Assembly: GCF_946407605.1 (NCBI RefSeq)
Contig: NZ_CAMJOS010000015.1
Span: 23,314-87,313, forward strand
DNA: 64,000 nt
DNA from: an uncultured Prevotella sp.
GTDB lineage: Bacteria > Bacteroidota > Bacteroidia > Bacteroidales > Bacteroidaceae
Direction: 5' to 3'
Under the pieces are notes generated by a model. That model did not search any database, was not told the origin of the DNA, and was given only the letters and a program-made list of their open reading frames with translations. Position numbers and translations under genes: made by a program. Positions within the stretch are counted from its first letter, which is position 1. Each line of letters opens with the position of its first letter. Below are positions 19,645-28,235 of the stretch, piece by piece.

Positions 19645-20574
19645 TCAGTATTGCATGTTCAGCCATTTCACAGCCCTGTCCACATCCTGCTGGAAAGGCT
19701 GATGCGCTGGAGTGAATTGAATATCCGAAGGCAGGGAGTCAACAACGGCAGGTGTCACTCTGCAGCGCTTCATAATGATGTCGCGATAACGCTTCAGCCC
19801 CAACTCGTTCAATGAGTCACAGGCCTCGTTATAGGCATTGAGGAACGCCTCGCGCTGACTTTTACGCAACGTAGCGTCGGCAATGGTGGTATCGTTCATC
19901 ACAACCACACCCATCGACACATTGTTCCAACGGGTGTCGTAAAGCACTGGCGACTCCATATTACGTGCCACCGTAGCCTGAGGTTCTGGCAACAGCAAGA
20001 GGTCCATCACCTGGGTCTCCAGCATGCTGAGACGCACGAAGATGCTGTTCACCTGAATGCGAAACACATGTTCATTGACAACACCAGAGGTGTCAACCAA
20101 CTCGTCTGCCAGCATCGCCGTTGCCGAATAACGGGTCATAGCCACCATTTTATCTTCCATCTGCGAGAGACGTTTCACACGTGAGGAGCGAGAAGAGAGC
20201 AGCTGCCAGTTCAAGTCGGTAGCCGTCAGATAATCAAGATTCATACCCTGCTCCTTCAGTCGTTCTGCACGCACCAAGTCGGTAGCCATCGCCCCTACCC
20301 AACCGCCCTTGAAGGCGGTGTCGCAGTCCATCTGTGCGTCATAAGTATAAAGGCTCACGCTAGCTCCATGACGTTCGAACATACCATGATCGGCTGCCAC
20401 ATAGATAGGCAGACAGTCCAACGTAGGCATCACCGCCATTTTCACCAGCGCCGTGTCGGCAGACCATTGCGCATAGAAATCATTGTTATTCGCTGCGCTG
20501 TCATCATCACCGCCACAGGCGTTCAGCAAACATGCCAACAGCGTTATCGAGAGTATATAGTAGATTTTCCTCAT
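19645..20574 (-). CDS. Periplasmic solute-binding-like lipoprotein (ABC substrate-binding family)
   Basis: A 309-residue lipoprotein whose signal peptide ends in the lipobox LLNAC. The body resembles NMT1/THI5-like or nitrate/taurine-type binding proteins: LVKMAVMPTLDCLPIYVAADHGMF, then DCDTAFKGGWVGAMATDLVRAE and FVRLSMLETQVMDLLLLPEPQA, seen in segments. No ABC permease or ATPase gene is adjacent. It heads an operon with a TPR protein and an HTCS, so it may present a ligand to the sensor instead of feeding a transporter (inference). Confidence 0.7.
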   Translation of the reverse strand: MRKIYYILSITLLACLLNACGGDDDSAANNNDFYAQWSADTALVKMAVMPTLDCLPIYVAADHGMFERHGASVSLYTYDAQMDCDTAFKGGWVGAMATDLVRAERLKEQGMNLDYLTATDLNWQLLSSRSSRVKRLSQMEDKMVAMTRYSATAMLADELVDTSGVVNEHVFRIQVNSIFVRLSMLETQVMDLLLLPEPQATVARNMESPVLYDTRWNNVSMGVVVMNDTTIADATLRKSQREAFLNAYNEACDSLNELGLKRYRDIIMKRCRVTPAVVDSLPSDIQFTPAHQPFQQDVDRAVKWLNMQY

Positions 20575-20611
20575 TTTTATGTTGTCTGTTAAAATAACCG
20601 TATTGAGATTG

Positions 20612-20659
20612 CAAAATTACGAAAAAGTTTTGTAACAACGAAAATTATTCGTAATTTTG
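20612..20659. promoter_or_regulatory. Divergent promoter pair between the lipoprotein operon and radA
   Basis: CAAAATTACGAA (20612-20623) is the exact inverted copy of TTCGTAATTTTG (20648-20659). Each contains a -7 TAATTTTG facing outward. For radA a -33 TTTG lies at 20629-20632, 19 bases upstream. For the leftward lipoprotein operon the -33 is not obvious. Confidence 0.7.
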
Positions 20660-20678
20660 TGCCATAAAACACGTCACG

Positions 20679-22091
20679 ATGGCAAAAGACAAAACAGCAT
20701 ATGTCTGCGAGAACTGCGGACAGGAGTCACCCAAATGGATTGGCAAATGTCCGGCTTGTGGACAGTGGAACACTTTCAAGGAGATTAAGATTGCTGGCGA
20801 CAACGCACGACAGACAGCTACATCGGCAGCTGCCAAGACGGGCATGGCGCTTCGTACCAACCGCACTATGCGTTTGCGCGACATCAGCAGCAAGGACGAG
20901 GTTCGTATCGACATGAACGATGCCGAGCTGAACCGCGTGCTGGGTGGCGGCTTGGTGCCAGGAAGCATTATCCTGCTGGGCGGCGAACCAGGTATTGGAA
21001 AATCCACATTGACGCTACAGACGATGCTCAACCTGCCTGACAAGCGTATTCTTTATATTAGCGGGGAGGAAAGTGCCCATCAGCTTAAGATGCGTGCCGA
21101 GCGTCTGCTCTCTGGAACCAAGACTTCTGGATTATCCGGCTCTGACTTCGACAATCTGCTCATCCTCTGCGAGAACTCGCTGGAGCAAATCTACGAGCAG
21201 ATTCGTGAGGAGAAACCCGAGTTGGTGGTCATCGACTCCATTCAGACCATCTCTACCGAGGATGTGGAGTCGTCAGCAGGCTCCATAGCTCAGGTACGCG
21301 AGTGTGCCTCGTCCCTACTCCGTTTTGCTAAGACCAGTGGAGTGCCCGTCATCCTGATTGGTCATATCACCAAGGAAGGCACCCTGGCAGGACCTAAGAT
21401 TCTGGAACATATCGTCGATACGGTGATTCAGTTCGAGGGCGACCAGCACCATCTGTATCGCATCTTGCGAAGCATTAAGAATCGATTCGGAAGCACCAGT
21501 GAATTAGGCATTTACGAAATGCAGAACACTGGACTCAGACAAGTATCGAACCCATCCGAGTTGTTACTCACGCAAGACCATGAAGGACTCTCAGGAGTGG
21601 CCATCTCAAGTGCCATCGAAGGTGTACGACCTTTCTTGGTTGAGACACAGGCATTGGTATCTACAGCCGCCTACGGCACCCCTCAGCGCTCGGCCACAGG
21701 TTTCGACCAGCGTCGTCTGAACATGTTGTTGGCTGTGTTGGAAAAACGTGTAGGATTCAAACTGATGCAGAAAGACGTGTTCGTCAATATTGCTGGTGGT
21801 CTGCGAGTCACCGACTTGGCCATCGACCTCAGCGTCATTGCAGCGGTGCTGTCGTCCAATGTCGATACGCCTATAGAAAGTGGCTGGTGCATGGCTGGCG
21901 AGGTGGGTCTCAGCGGTGAGGTACGCCCTGTGAACCGCATAGAACAGCGTATCGCCGAAGCCGAGAAATTAGGCTTTCAGCATATCATCATTCCAAAATA
22001 CAACCTTCAAGGACTGAACACCAAGAAGTTCAGCATCGAAATACATCCAGTTAGAAAGGTGGAGGAAGCCTTAAGAGCATTATTCGGCTAA
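20679..22091 (+). CDS. radA: DNA repair protein RadA
   Basis: RadA promotes branch migration during recombinational repair. All hallmarks are present: an N-terminal zinc finger with Cys10, Cys13, Cys24 and Cys27; a RecA-like ATPase with Walker A GGEPGIGKST (residues 101-110); the RadA-specific KNRFGSTSELGIYEM region; and a C-terminal Lon-like domain (GGLRVTDLAIDLS, AGEVGLSGEVRPV). The length of 470 residues is typical. It has its own promoter at 20629-20659 and is convergent with queC. Confidence 0.96.
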   Translation: MAKDKTAYVCENCGQESPKWIGKCPACGQWNTFKEIKIAGDNARQTATSAAAKTGMALRTNRTMRLRDISSKDEVRIDMNDAELNRVLGGGLVPGSIILLGGEPGIGKSTLTLQTMLNLPDKRILYISGEESAHQLKMRAERLLSGTKTSGLSGSDFDNLLILCENSLEQIYEQIREEKPELVVIDSIQTISTEDVESSAGSIAQVRECASSLLRFAKTSGVPVILIGHITKEGTLAGPKILEHIVDTVIQFEGDQHHLYRILRSIKNRFGSTSELGIYEMQNTGLRQVSNPSELLLTQDHEGLSGVAISSAIEGVRPFLVETQALVSTAAYGTPQRSATGFDQRRLNMLLAVLEKRVGFKLMQKDVFVNIAGGLRVTDLAIDLSVIAAVLSSNVDTPIESGWCMAGEVGLSGEVRPVNRIEQRIAEAEKLGFQHIIIPKYNLQGLNTKKFSIEIHPVRKVEEALRALFG

Positions 22092-22097
22092 AAGCCC

Positions 22098-22142
22098 ACT
22101 TTCCTCTTTCCACTTTCCTCTTTCCACTTTCCTCTTTCCACT
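22098..22142. repeat. Three-copy 14-bp tandem repeat between radA and queC
   Basis: ACTTTCCTCTTTCC occurs three times in perfect tandem (22098-22139) in the 52-base gap between convergent genes. No terminator hairpin is seen in the gap. Confidence 0.9.
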
Positions 22143-22143
22143 A

Positions 22144-22806
22144 TTATTCCTCGTAATCCGTCGGATCAACGATACCTGCTTCGGCCAATGCCTCCTTGCG
22201 TTCTACGCAGGTACCGCATTTGCCGCAATGCTTCTCGCCACCCTTATAGCACGACCATGTCTCAGCATAGTTGATGCCCAGCTCGCGACCACGAGCGGCT
22301 ATCTGTCCTTTGGTGATATTGGTATAGGGCGACACCAGTCTTACGCCGTTATACGTGCCAGCATGAGCTGCTGCGTCGAAAGCCTCAACAAACTCAGGAC
22401 GGCAATCAGGATAGATGGTGTGGTCGCCACCGTGATTAGCCATCATCACGTACTGCAGCTCCCTACTCTCTGCCATTCCCACCGCCACACTCAGCATAAT
22501 GCCATTACGGAAGGGCACCACCGTCGACTTCATGTTCTCGTCGGCATAGTGACCCTCTGGAATAGCCTCAGCGCCCTGCAGCAGCGAGCTGTTGAAGTAC
22601 TGCGCCATAAACTGCAAAGGGATGACAATATGCTCAATGCCCAGCCGTTCGCAATGCAGACGGGCAAAAGGTATCTCACGTGCATTATGGTTTGAGCCAT
22701 AATCAAACGATATGGCCAACGCAATGCGGTCCTGATAGTCATAGAGCAGCGTGACGCTGTCCATACCGCCACTCAAAATAAGTATTGTGTCTTTTTTTGC
22801 TTCCAT
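22144..22806 (-). CDS. queC: 7-cyano-7-deazaguanine synthase
   Basis: QueC makes preQ0, the precursor of queuosine in tRNA, from 7-carboxy-7-deazaguanine and ammonia with ATP. The PP-loop SGGMDSVTL lies at residues 11-19. The zinc-binding CYKGGEKHCGKCGTC occurs near the C-terminus. The length of 220 residues is normal. The start codon sits about 5 bases after its -7 promoter element, so the mRNA should be leaderless or nearly so. No other queuosine gene is in the window. Confidence 0.95.
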   Translation of the reverse strand: MEAKKDTILILSGGMDSVTLLYDYQDRIALAISFDYGSNHNAREIPFARLHCERLGIEHIVIPLQFMAQYFNSSLLQGAEAIPEGHYADENMKSTVVPFRNGIMLSVAVGMAESRELQYVMMANHGGDHTIYPDCRPEFVEAFDAAAHAGTYNGVRLVSPYTNITKGQIAARGRELGINYAETWSCYKGGEKHCGKCGTCVERKEALAEAGIVDPTDYEE

Positions 22807-22811
22807 GGGTG

Positions 22812-22902
22812 CAAAGTTACGAATAAACGAGTGAAATGCAAAAGAAAGAACTAAAAAAAACGTAATACATCATTCGTTATTCGTATTTATTTCGTATTTT
22901 TG
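22812..22902. promoter_or_regulatory. Divergent near-leaderless promoters of queC and the T9SS plug gene
   Basis: Leftward: -7 TAACTTTG (22819-22812) with -33 TTTG (22842-22839), then GCACCC and the queC ATG at 22806. Rightward: -7 TATTTTTG (22895-22902), then CACCC and the ATG at 22908. Both share the block TTCGTAnnTTTGCACCCATG. Confidence 0.75.
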
Positions 22903-22907
22903 CACCC

Positions 22908-24149
22908 ATGAACACCAAGAGTCTACTGATTGTGTTGCTGCTGATGCCGCTGTCGATGATGGCGTGGCACAGTATCAAGATGCCCAACATCAAGAGCCTG
23001 CAGGTCATTGCCAACGATGACTTTGAGGCGTTGCCCGTCATTAAACTGAGAAGTGCCGACCGCCTGCATATCAGTTTCGATGAGCTGTCGCACGACTATC
23101 ATCGCTTTACTTGTCATCTGGAACCCTGCAACCCCGACTGGACTCCCAACGACGACCTCTTCGAGAGCGAATGGCTGGAGGGTATCAACGACCTGCCCAT
23201 CGAGGACTACGAGAACTCGCTCAACACCACGATGCTCTATACCCACTACACTTTCAGCTTCCCTAACCGTCAGACCAATGTTCGCAAGAGCGGCAACTAT
23301 CGCCTCCATATCATCGACGACGACACACAGGAAGATGCTGCCATTGTGGAAATCAGAGTGGTGGAGCCGCTGATGAGCGTCAGCATGGATGTCAGCGCCA
23401 ATACCGATATCGACATCAACGACAGTCACCAACAGGTTTCGATGAAGGTCTCGTTCAATGGCATCACCGTGACCCGTCCCGATGACCAGATTCAGACCTT
23501 CGTCATGCAGAACGGACGCGAGGACAATATGAAGGTGAACATACCGCCAACGGGACGAACGCCCCAGAACCTGCAATGGGTTCATTGCCGACAGATGATA
23601 TTCGATGCTGGCAACGAGTATCATAAGTTCGAGCTATTAGACCCTACTCACACCACTTTGGGACTGGCCTCTGTGCGATGGGACGAGGCCACTCGCACCT
23701 GGCACGCTTGGCCTATGCCTTGTGAACCTCGGCCTAACTACCTCTACGACCAGGATGCCGATGGTGCCTTCCTGCTGCGCAACAGCGATAACTACGAGGC
23801 TGAACGTACGTCAGACTATGTCTATGTGCACTACCGCCTTCAGCCCATCCGCTATTACGACTATGCCCACGTCACAGTCAACGGACAATGGACCACAGAG
23901 TCGGCCGACACCTACCGCATGACCTACGACGAGCTTGACGAGGCCTATACGCTTACCATTCTTCAGAAGTTAGGATACTACAACTATCAATTGCTGATGA
24001 CCGATCTTGATGGCACCACCCATCCACTACCCGATGAGGGGTCGTTCTATCAGACAGAAAACCGCTATCAGACCTTTATTTACTATAAAGGCACCACCGA
24101 CCGAGCCTGGCGACTGACAGGCTTCGAGGATGTGATATTCAAACCCTGA
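22908..24149 (+). CDS. Type IX secretion system plug protein (former DUF5103)
   Basis: A 413-residue exported protein with signal peptide (SLLIVLLLMPLSMMAWHS). It matches the DUF5103 family, now named the T9SS plug after the protein that seals the SprA translocon in Flavobacterium. Recognisable parts are the N-terminal domain ending in RVVEP near residue 150 and the C-terminal segment YDYAHVTVNGQWT, then LKLGYYNYQLL-like and YQTENRYQTFIYYKG blocks. Its presence implies a T9SS, consistent with the T9SS-type tails of other proteins in this window. It is convergent with the next gene, 5 bases away. Confidence 0.82.
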   Translation: MNTKSLLIVLLLMPLSMMAWHSIKMPNIKSLQVIANDDFEALPVIKLRSADRLHISFDELSHDYHRFTCHLEPCNPDWTPNDDLFESEWLEGINDLPIEDYENSLNTTMLYTHYTFSFPNRQTNVRKSGNYRLHIIDDDTQEDAAIVEIRVVEPLMSVSMDVSANTDIDINDSHQQVSMKVSFNGITVTRPDDQIQTFVMQNGREDNMKVNIPPTGRTPQNLQWVHCRQMIFDAGNEYHKFELLDPTHTTLGLASVRWDEATRTWHAWPMPCEPRPNYLYDQDADGAFLLRNSDNYEAERTSDYVYVHYRLQPIRYYDYAHVTVNGQWTTESADTYRMTYDELDEAYTLTILQKLGYYNYQLLMTDLDGTTHPLPDEGSFYQTENRYQTFIYYKGTTDRAWRLTGFEDVIFKP

Positions 24150-24154
24150 AGATA

Positions 24155-26635
24155 TTATTTCTTTTCTTTCTCCCTATACTCCTGCGGGGTCATCTTATAC
24201 TTGTGGAAGAAAGTACCCATGAAATAGTTGGGTGTGTGGAAGCCGCATTCGTTGGCTATCGTCTCCACGTTCTTATCCGTATTCTGCAACATCTGGGCAC
24301 CCTGCTGCAATCTGTAGGTCAGCACCAGGTCACGAGGACTCTTGTAGATATCTGCCATCACGATGCCGTAGAACTTCACCACATCCATGTTGGCCACGCT
24401 GCTCAGCTGACTCATGGTCAACTCGCCACGCATGTGATTACGAACATAAGGAGCCACCTTCAACATGGTGTCGACAAACTCGCGGCTCAATTTCATATTG
24501 TTCTCCTCTGACACCTGATGGAAGTCCTCAATAGCAGGCGATAACGGCTTCGTAAGACAGGACTCACAACGCTGTACGAACTGACGAATCTTGCGGATGA
24601 TATCACCCTCCTGATGGTTTCTACGCAGGCGCAGACGGTCGTTGCGCAGATAGAAGCCCAGATTGACTGACGCCATCATCATCAGGATGATGCCAACAGC
24701 CCAGTACATACCCGTGGTGCGCCACCAAGGTTCGTTTACGTGGATATACCACTCAAAGGGCGTACCATCCCACTGGTCAGGATACAACGACGCCTGAATC
24801 TCCAGCGTATAGTCGCCAGGCTTCAGACCCAGAATGGGGAAATGCAGCAAGCCCTGACGGTCCACCTTTCCCACAGTAGAGAAGAACGAGTACTCCTGCC
24901 ACTCCTCATAGTCGGGCAGACCTTTGATTCTCACTCTGTAGTAAGTCTGCAGTGGCCTGTAGTAGTTCAGCGCAGAGAAGGTGATTGACACGGTGGTCTG
25001 GTCGCTGTTCAGGCTGATATCCCTTACCTGCGAGATGGCGCGGTCTATAATCACGTTATCGTCCATCGGCACATTAGGTTCTGCATAGTTGCCGTTTACC
25101 AGCAGACGAGCCATTTTGGGGAATAGCTTCGACTTATGCGGTGTGCTTATCTCGTAAAGGTCCTCGGGATTGAACTCTATCACGTGGTCAATGGCTTTCA
25201 TGATGATGTGGCCATTGTTCAGCATCATCGCCTTACAGTTGTCAAACGACTCTGCTGGCACACCGTCATTCTGGTTGAAGCTGTTCACAAAGAGCACCTC
25301 GTTGTCTGCATCGAAGAGGATGCACGAAATGCCGTTCGATGTGGCCACCCAGATCTGGTGATTACGGTCTTCAATGACGGAGTGTATCACGTTGTTAAAC
25401 AGGCCGTTACTCTTTGCAAATACCACAGGCTTCTCCTTGGCTTTCTTAAACAGATAGAGGCCCGTCATCGTGCCAATCCACATCCATCCGCGACTGTCGC
25501 GATACTGGCAGTTGGCACGCTGACCCTGAAATTCTGTGATGTTCTGCGTGATGTCTGCCATCATGTCGTCATAGACCAACGACTGCGGGTTCGTCCAGGG
25601 ATAACATTTGAAGGCAGGTTTCGTGGGACGTCCATAGAGCACACCTCTATTCTCAGTACCAATCCAGATGCCGCCCTGTTGGTCAAAGGCAATCATGTTA
25701 CAGTCCGTCTCCACTTTCGTGCCATCGGCCATTGTGAGCTCTTTCACCCACTCCAACTCCTTGCTCTTGATGTCGTACACCCAGAAGCCATACTCCGAGG
25801 CCATATAAATCTTGTCCTCATGGAGAGCCAAGTTATTAATATGGTATGTGAACTCTGACACGGTGGTCCAGCTATGCTTTCGTGCATCAAACCACATCAT
25901 GATAGATTCCTTCTGTCCGTTTCTCACCTGGAACAAACCGTCGCCATAGGGAAGAATCACTGACGAGTTGGTATATTTCTTGGCAGCATTGCTGTCATAG
26001 GCCTGCGTGCGATGTACCGTTTTACCCGTCGTGATATCCTGGCCCACCACTTCTCCGTTATCGTAGAAAGTCAGCAGGACACTATCCTTCACATCTAGAT
26101 CCTGGAGGTTTCGTCCACTCAGCACCTCATAGGTCATCTTGCTTTCCACATTATATAGGCCTTTCGAGACGAGCATCCAGATATTGCCTTGAGAGTCAAC
26201 AAAGACATCCTGCATGTGCTCGTCGCACCCCATGCTCTTCACCACGCTGTCCACATTCTGCACAAACTGTTCCTGAAACATGTCAACGCAGGTCACCATG
26301 TAGGTGTTTTTCAGCCAGAGATGATGATGACGGTCGAAATACAGATGATAGTTTCCGCTATATGCAGGCAACTGATACTGATATTCCTCACGGGTGCCGA
26401 TATGCGAGAAGTTGATACCATCGTAGAAATTCAGGTTGCCCAGCGTAGAAATCACCATACGTCCCGAACGGGTACAAACCACCTGCTGAGCGCTATTGTC
26501 AGACAGTCCGTTGACGGCGTTAATCACCCTATACGTCCTCTCTTCCATACCGTTAGCATGGAGGCAGGCCAGTAGTAGCAGTAGGAGTAATATGTTTGTT
26601 TTAAGTATTCTACCCATAGTTTTATGGAAATTCAT
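24155..26635 (-). CDS. Propeller-Y_Y_Y-AraC one-component membrane regulator
   Basis: An 826-residue protein with a signal peptide (TNILLLLLLLACLHANG), two-component propeller repeats (GRMVISTLGNLNFYDG, WIGTENRGVLYG, WMWIGTMTGLYLF), a Y_Y_Y-like domain and a membrane helix near residue 660 (YWAVGIILMMMASVNLGF). The C-terminal AraC domain ends MTPQEYREKEKK. There is no kinase, ATPase or receiver domain, so a periplasmic signal must reach the DNA-binding domain directly through the membrane. An alternative start at Met7 is equally possible. Confidence 0.85.
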   Translation of the reverse strand: MNFHKTMGRILKTNILLLLLLLACLHANGMEERTYRVINAVNGLSDNSAQQVVCTRSGRMVISTLGNLNFYDGINFSHIGTREEYQYQLPAYSGNYHLYFDRHHHLWLKNTYMVTCVDMFQEQFVQNVDSVVKSMGCDEHMQDVFVDSQGNIWMLVSKGLYNVESKMTYEVLSGRNLQDLDVKDSVLLTFYDNGEVVGQDITTGKTVHRTQAYDSNAAKKYTNSSVILPYGDGLFQVRNGQKESIMMWFDARKHSWTTVSEFTYHINNLALHEDKIYMASEYGFWVYDIKSKELEWVKELTMADGTKVETDCNMIAFDQQGGIWIGTENRGVLYGRPTKPAFKCYPWTNPQSLVYDDMMADITQNITEFQGQRANCQYRDSRGWMWIGTMTGLYLFKKAKEKPVVFAKSNGLFNNVIHSVIEDRNHQIWVATSNGISCILFDADNEVLFVNSFNQNDGVPAESFDNCKAMMLNNGHIIMKAIDHVIEFNPEDLYEISTPHKSKLFPKMARLLVNGNYAEPNVPMDDNVIIDRAISQVRDISLNSDQTTVSITFSALNYYRPLQTYYRVRIKGLPDYEEWQEYSFFSTVGKVDRQGLLHFPILGLKPGDYTLEIQASLYPDQWDGTPFEWYIHVNEPWWRTTGMYWAVGIILMMMASVNLGFYLRNDRLRLRRNHQEGDIIRKIRQFVQRCESCLTKPLSPAIEDFHQVSEENNMKLSREFVDTMLKVAPYVRNHMRGELTMSQLSSVANMDVVKFYGIVMADIYKSPRDLVLTYRLQQGAQMLQNTDKNVETIANECGFHTPNYFMGTFFHKYKMTPQEYREKEKK

Positions 26636-26662
26636 TCGCCATAAATGGTGATTTACACGCTA

Positions 26663-26693
26663 CAAAGATAGTAAAAAAAATACTTTCAGCAAA
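26663..26693 (-). promoter_or_regulatory. Promoter of the propeller-AraC regulator
   Basis: -7 TATCTTTG (CAAAGATA at 26663-26670) and -33 TTTG (CAAA at 26690-26693) with a 19-base spacer, giving a leader of about 20 bases. Confidence 0.75.
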
Positions 26694-26723
26694 TAATTAG
26701 CAAGAAAAATGTGCAATAATAGC

Positions 26724-26755
26724 AAAAAAAGAGCCATCTCATGTCTGAGATGACC
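26724..26755 (-). terminator. Terminator after tRNA-Pro
   Basis: On the - strand, a GTCATCTCA / TGAGATGGC stem around a short loop is followed by seven T residues (A-run at 26724-26730). Confidence 0.85.
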
Positions 26756-26771
26756 CTATTTTCATGCTTTG

Positions 26772-26844
26772 TCGAGGTGACAGGACTCGAACCTGCGACA
26801 GCCTGGTCCCAAACCAGGAACGCTACCAACTGCGCTACACCTCG
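26772..26844 (-). tRNA. tRNA-Pro (anticodon UGG)
   Basis: A 73-base cloverleaf: acceptor CGAGGTG pairs with CACCTCG plus discriminator A. The anticodon loop TTTGGGA sits between CCTGG and CCAGG, and the T arm is GCAGGTTCGAGTCCTGT-like. CCA is not encoded. Confidence 0.96.
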
Positions 26845-26855
26845 TTTTGCGGGTG

Positions 26856-26887
26856 CAAAGGTAGTAATTTTTTTGCACCCACACAAA
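26856..26887 (-). promoter_or_regulatory. Promoter of tRNA-Pro
   Basis: -7 TACCTTTG (CAAAGGTA at 26856-26863) and -33 TTTG (CAAA at 26884-26887) with a 20-base spacer. The sequence continues GCACCCGCAAAA, as at the tRNA-Cys and fabD promoters. Confidence 0.8.
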
Positions 26888-26898
26888 TTATTTCGCAA

Positions 26899-28086
26899 TT
26901 ATTTGATAATTCCTTGCTCAACAAAGATTTTCTTCAGGATGCCAACCGAACGCTCTACCTGCTCCTCGGTGTGAGTAGCCATGAGGGCGTAGCGTACCAG
27001 TGTGTCCTGAGGAGCACATGCGGGAGGAATAACCGGATTGATAAACACACCAGCATTGAAGGCCAGCGCTGTTACCAGGAAGGTCTTATCCACATCGCGC
27101 ACATACAGGGGAATGATAGGACTCTCGGTCTCACCAATCTCGAAGCCCTCTTCGCGGAAGCGCTTCAGTGCGTAGCGCGTTACTTTCCACAGTTTCTCAA
27201 TGCGCTCGGGCTCCTCCTGCAGAATGTGCAGGGCCTCCATAGCGGCAGCAGTAGCTGCAGGCGTGTTCGATGCCGAGAAGATATAGGTGCGACAGGTGTG
27301 ACGCAGCCAGTTGATGGTGTCCTTGTCAGCAGCGATGAAACCGCCGATGCTGGCCAGCGACTTCGAGAAGGTACCCATAATCAGGTCAACCTCGTCAGTC
27401 AGTCCGAAATGGTCGCAAACACCGCGTCCCTGCTTGCCGAACACACCAATGCCGTGGGCTTCGTCAACCATCACCGAGCAGTTGTACTTATGCTTCAGCT
27501 CAATAATCTCAGGCAGCTTGGCCAGGTCGCCCTCCATAGAGAACACACCGTCAACCACAATCAGCTTGATAGCCTCCTGAGGCAGCTTCTGCAGCACGCG
27601 CTCCAGATCTTCCATGTCGTTGTGCTTGTAGTGCAGCTGCTTGGCAAAAGCCAAACGGCGTCCGTCCACGATACTGGCGTGGTCACGGTCATCACAAATC
27701 ACGTAGTCATCCTTGCTCAGCAGTGAGGGGATGACACCCTGGTTTACGCTAAAACCTGTTGACAGACACAGACAATCGTCTTTGCCGATGAACTTGGCAA
27801 TCTCTTTCTCCAACTGTACGTGGAGGTCGAGTGTACCATTCAGAAAACGGCTACCAGCGCAACCGGAACCATACTTATCAAGTGCTGCCTTAGCTTTGTC
27901 TATAATGCGCTGATCACCGGTAAGGCCCGTATAGGCGTTAGAACCGAACATCAACACTTTATGGCCTCCCATCTCTACTTCAGTGCCCTGTTTGCCAGTA
28001 ATGGCACGGAAATAAGGATATACCCCTTTTGCCATAAATTCCTGGGGTAAACGATACGATTTGTATCTTTCTTGTAGTTGTCCCAT
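26899..28086 (-). CDS. spt: Serine palmitoyltransferase
   Basis: A PLP enzyme of the alpha-oxoamine synthase family (395 residues). In Bacteroidales this form condenses serine with a long-chain acyl-CoA to start sphingolipid synthesis. Landmarks are YGSGCAGSRFLNGT near residue 72, VDEAHG at 207-212 and the PLP lysine in GTFSKSLAS (Lys242). The N-terminus MGQLQERYKSYRLPQEFMAKG, read in pieces, fits Spt. The relative 2-amino-3-ketobutyrate ligase remains a weaker alternative. It is transcribed away from a diacylglycerol/sphingoid-type lipid kinase gene. Confidence 0.85.
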   Translation of the reverse strand: MGQLQERYKSYRLPQEFMAKGVYPYFRAITGKQGTEVEMGGHKVLMFGSNAYTGLTGDQRIIDKAKAALDKYGSGCAGSRFLNGTLDLHVQLEKEIAKFIGKDDCLCLSTGFSVNQGVIPSLLSKDDYVICDDRDHASIVDGRRLAFAKQLHYKHNDMEDLERVLQKLPQEAIKLIVVDGVFSMEGDLAKLPEIIELKHKYNCSVMVDEAHGIGVFGKQGRGVCDHFGLTDEVDLIMGTFSKSLASIGGFIAADKDTINWLRHTCRTYIFSASNTPAATAAAMEALHILQEEPERIEKLWKVTRYALKRFREEGFEIGETESPIIPLYVRDVDKTFLVTALAFNAGVFINPVIPPACAPQDTLVRYALMATHTEEQVERSVGILKKIFVEQGIIK

Positions 28087-28120
28087 ATTTGTTTTTATAG
28101 GTTTCTCTAATTTCAGGCTG

Positions 28121-28128
28121 CAAAGTTA
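28121..28128 (-). promoter_or_regulatory. -7 element upstream of spt
   Basis: TAACTTTG on the - strand, followed by GCAGCC. The -33 is not obvious. Confidence 0.5.
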
Positions 28129-28223
28129 CACAAAATTCCGTAAAACGTGCACATTTTTTTTAATAAATGTTCTTTTTTTGTATTTTTTCCTGACCTACAG
28201 GCTGTTTTTTGCTATAAATGTCG

Positions 28224-28231
28224 TACATTTG
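28224..28231 (+). promoter_or_regulatory. -7 element abutting the lipid-kinase start
   Basis: TACATTTG is followed after four bases by the ATG at 28236, which predicts a leaderless transcript. No -33 at the usual distance was found. Confidence 0.5.
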
Positions 28232-28235
28232 CACT

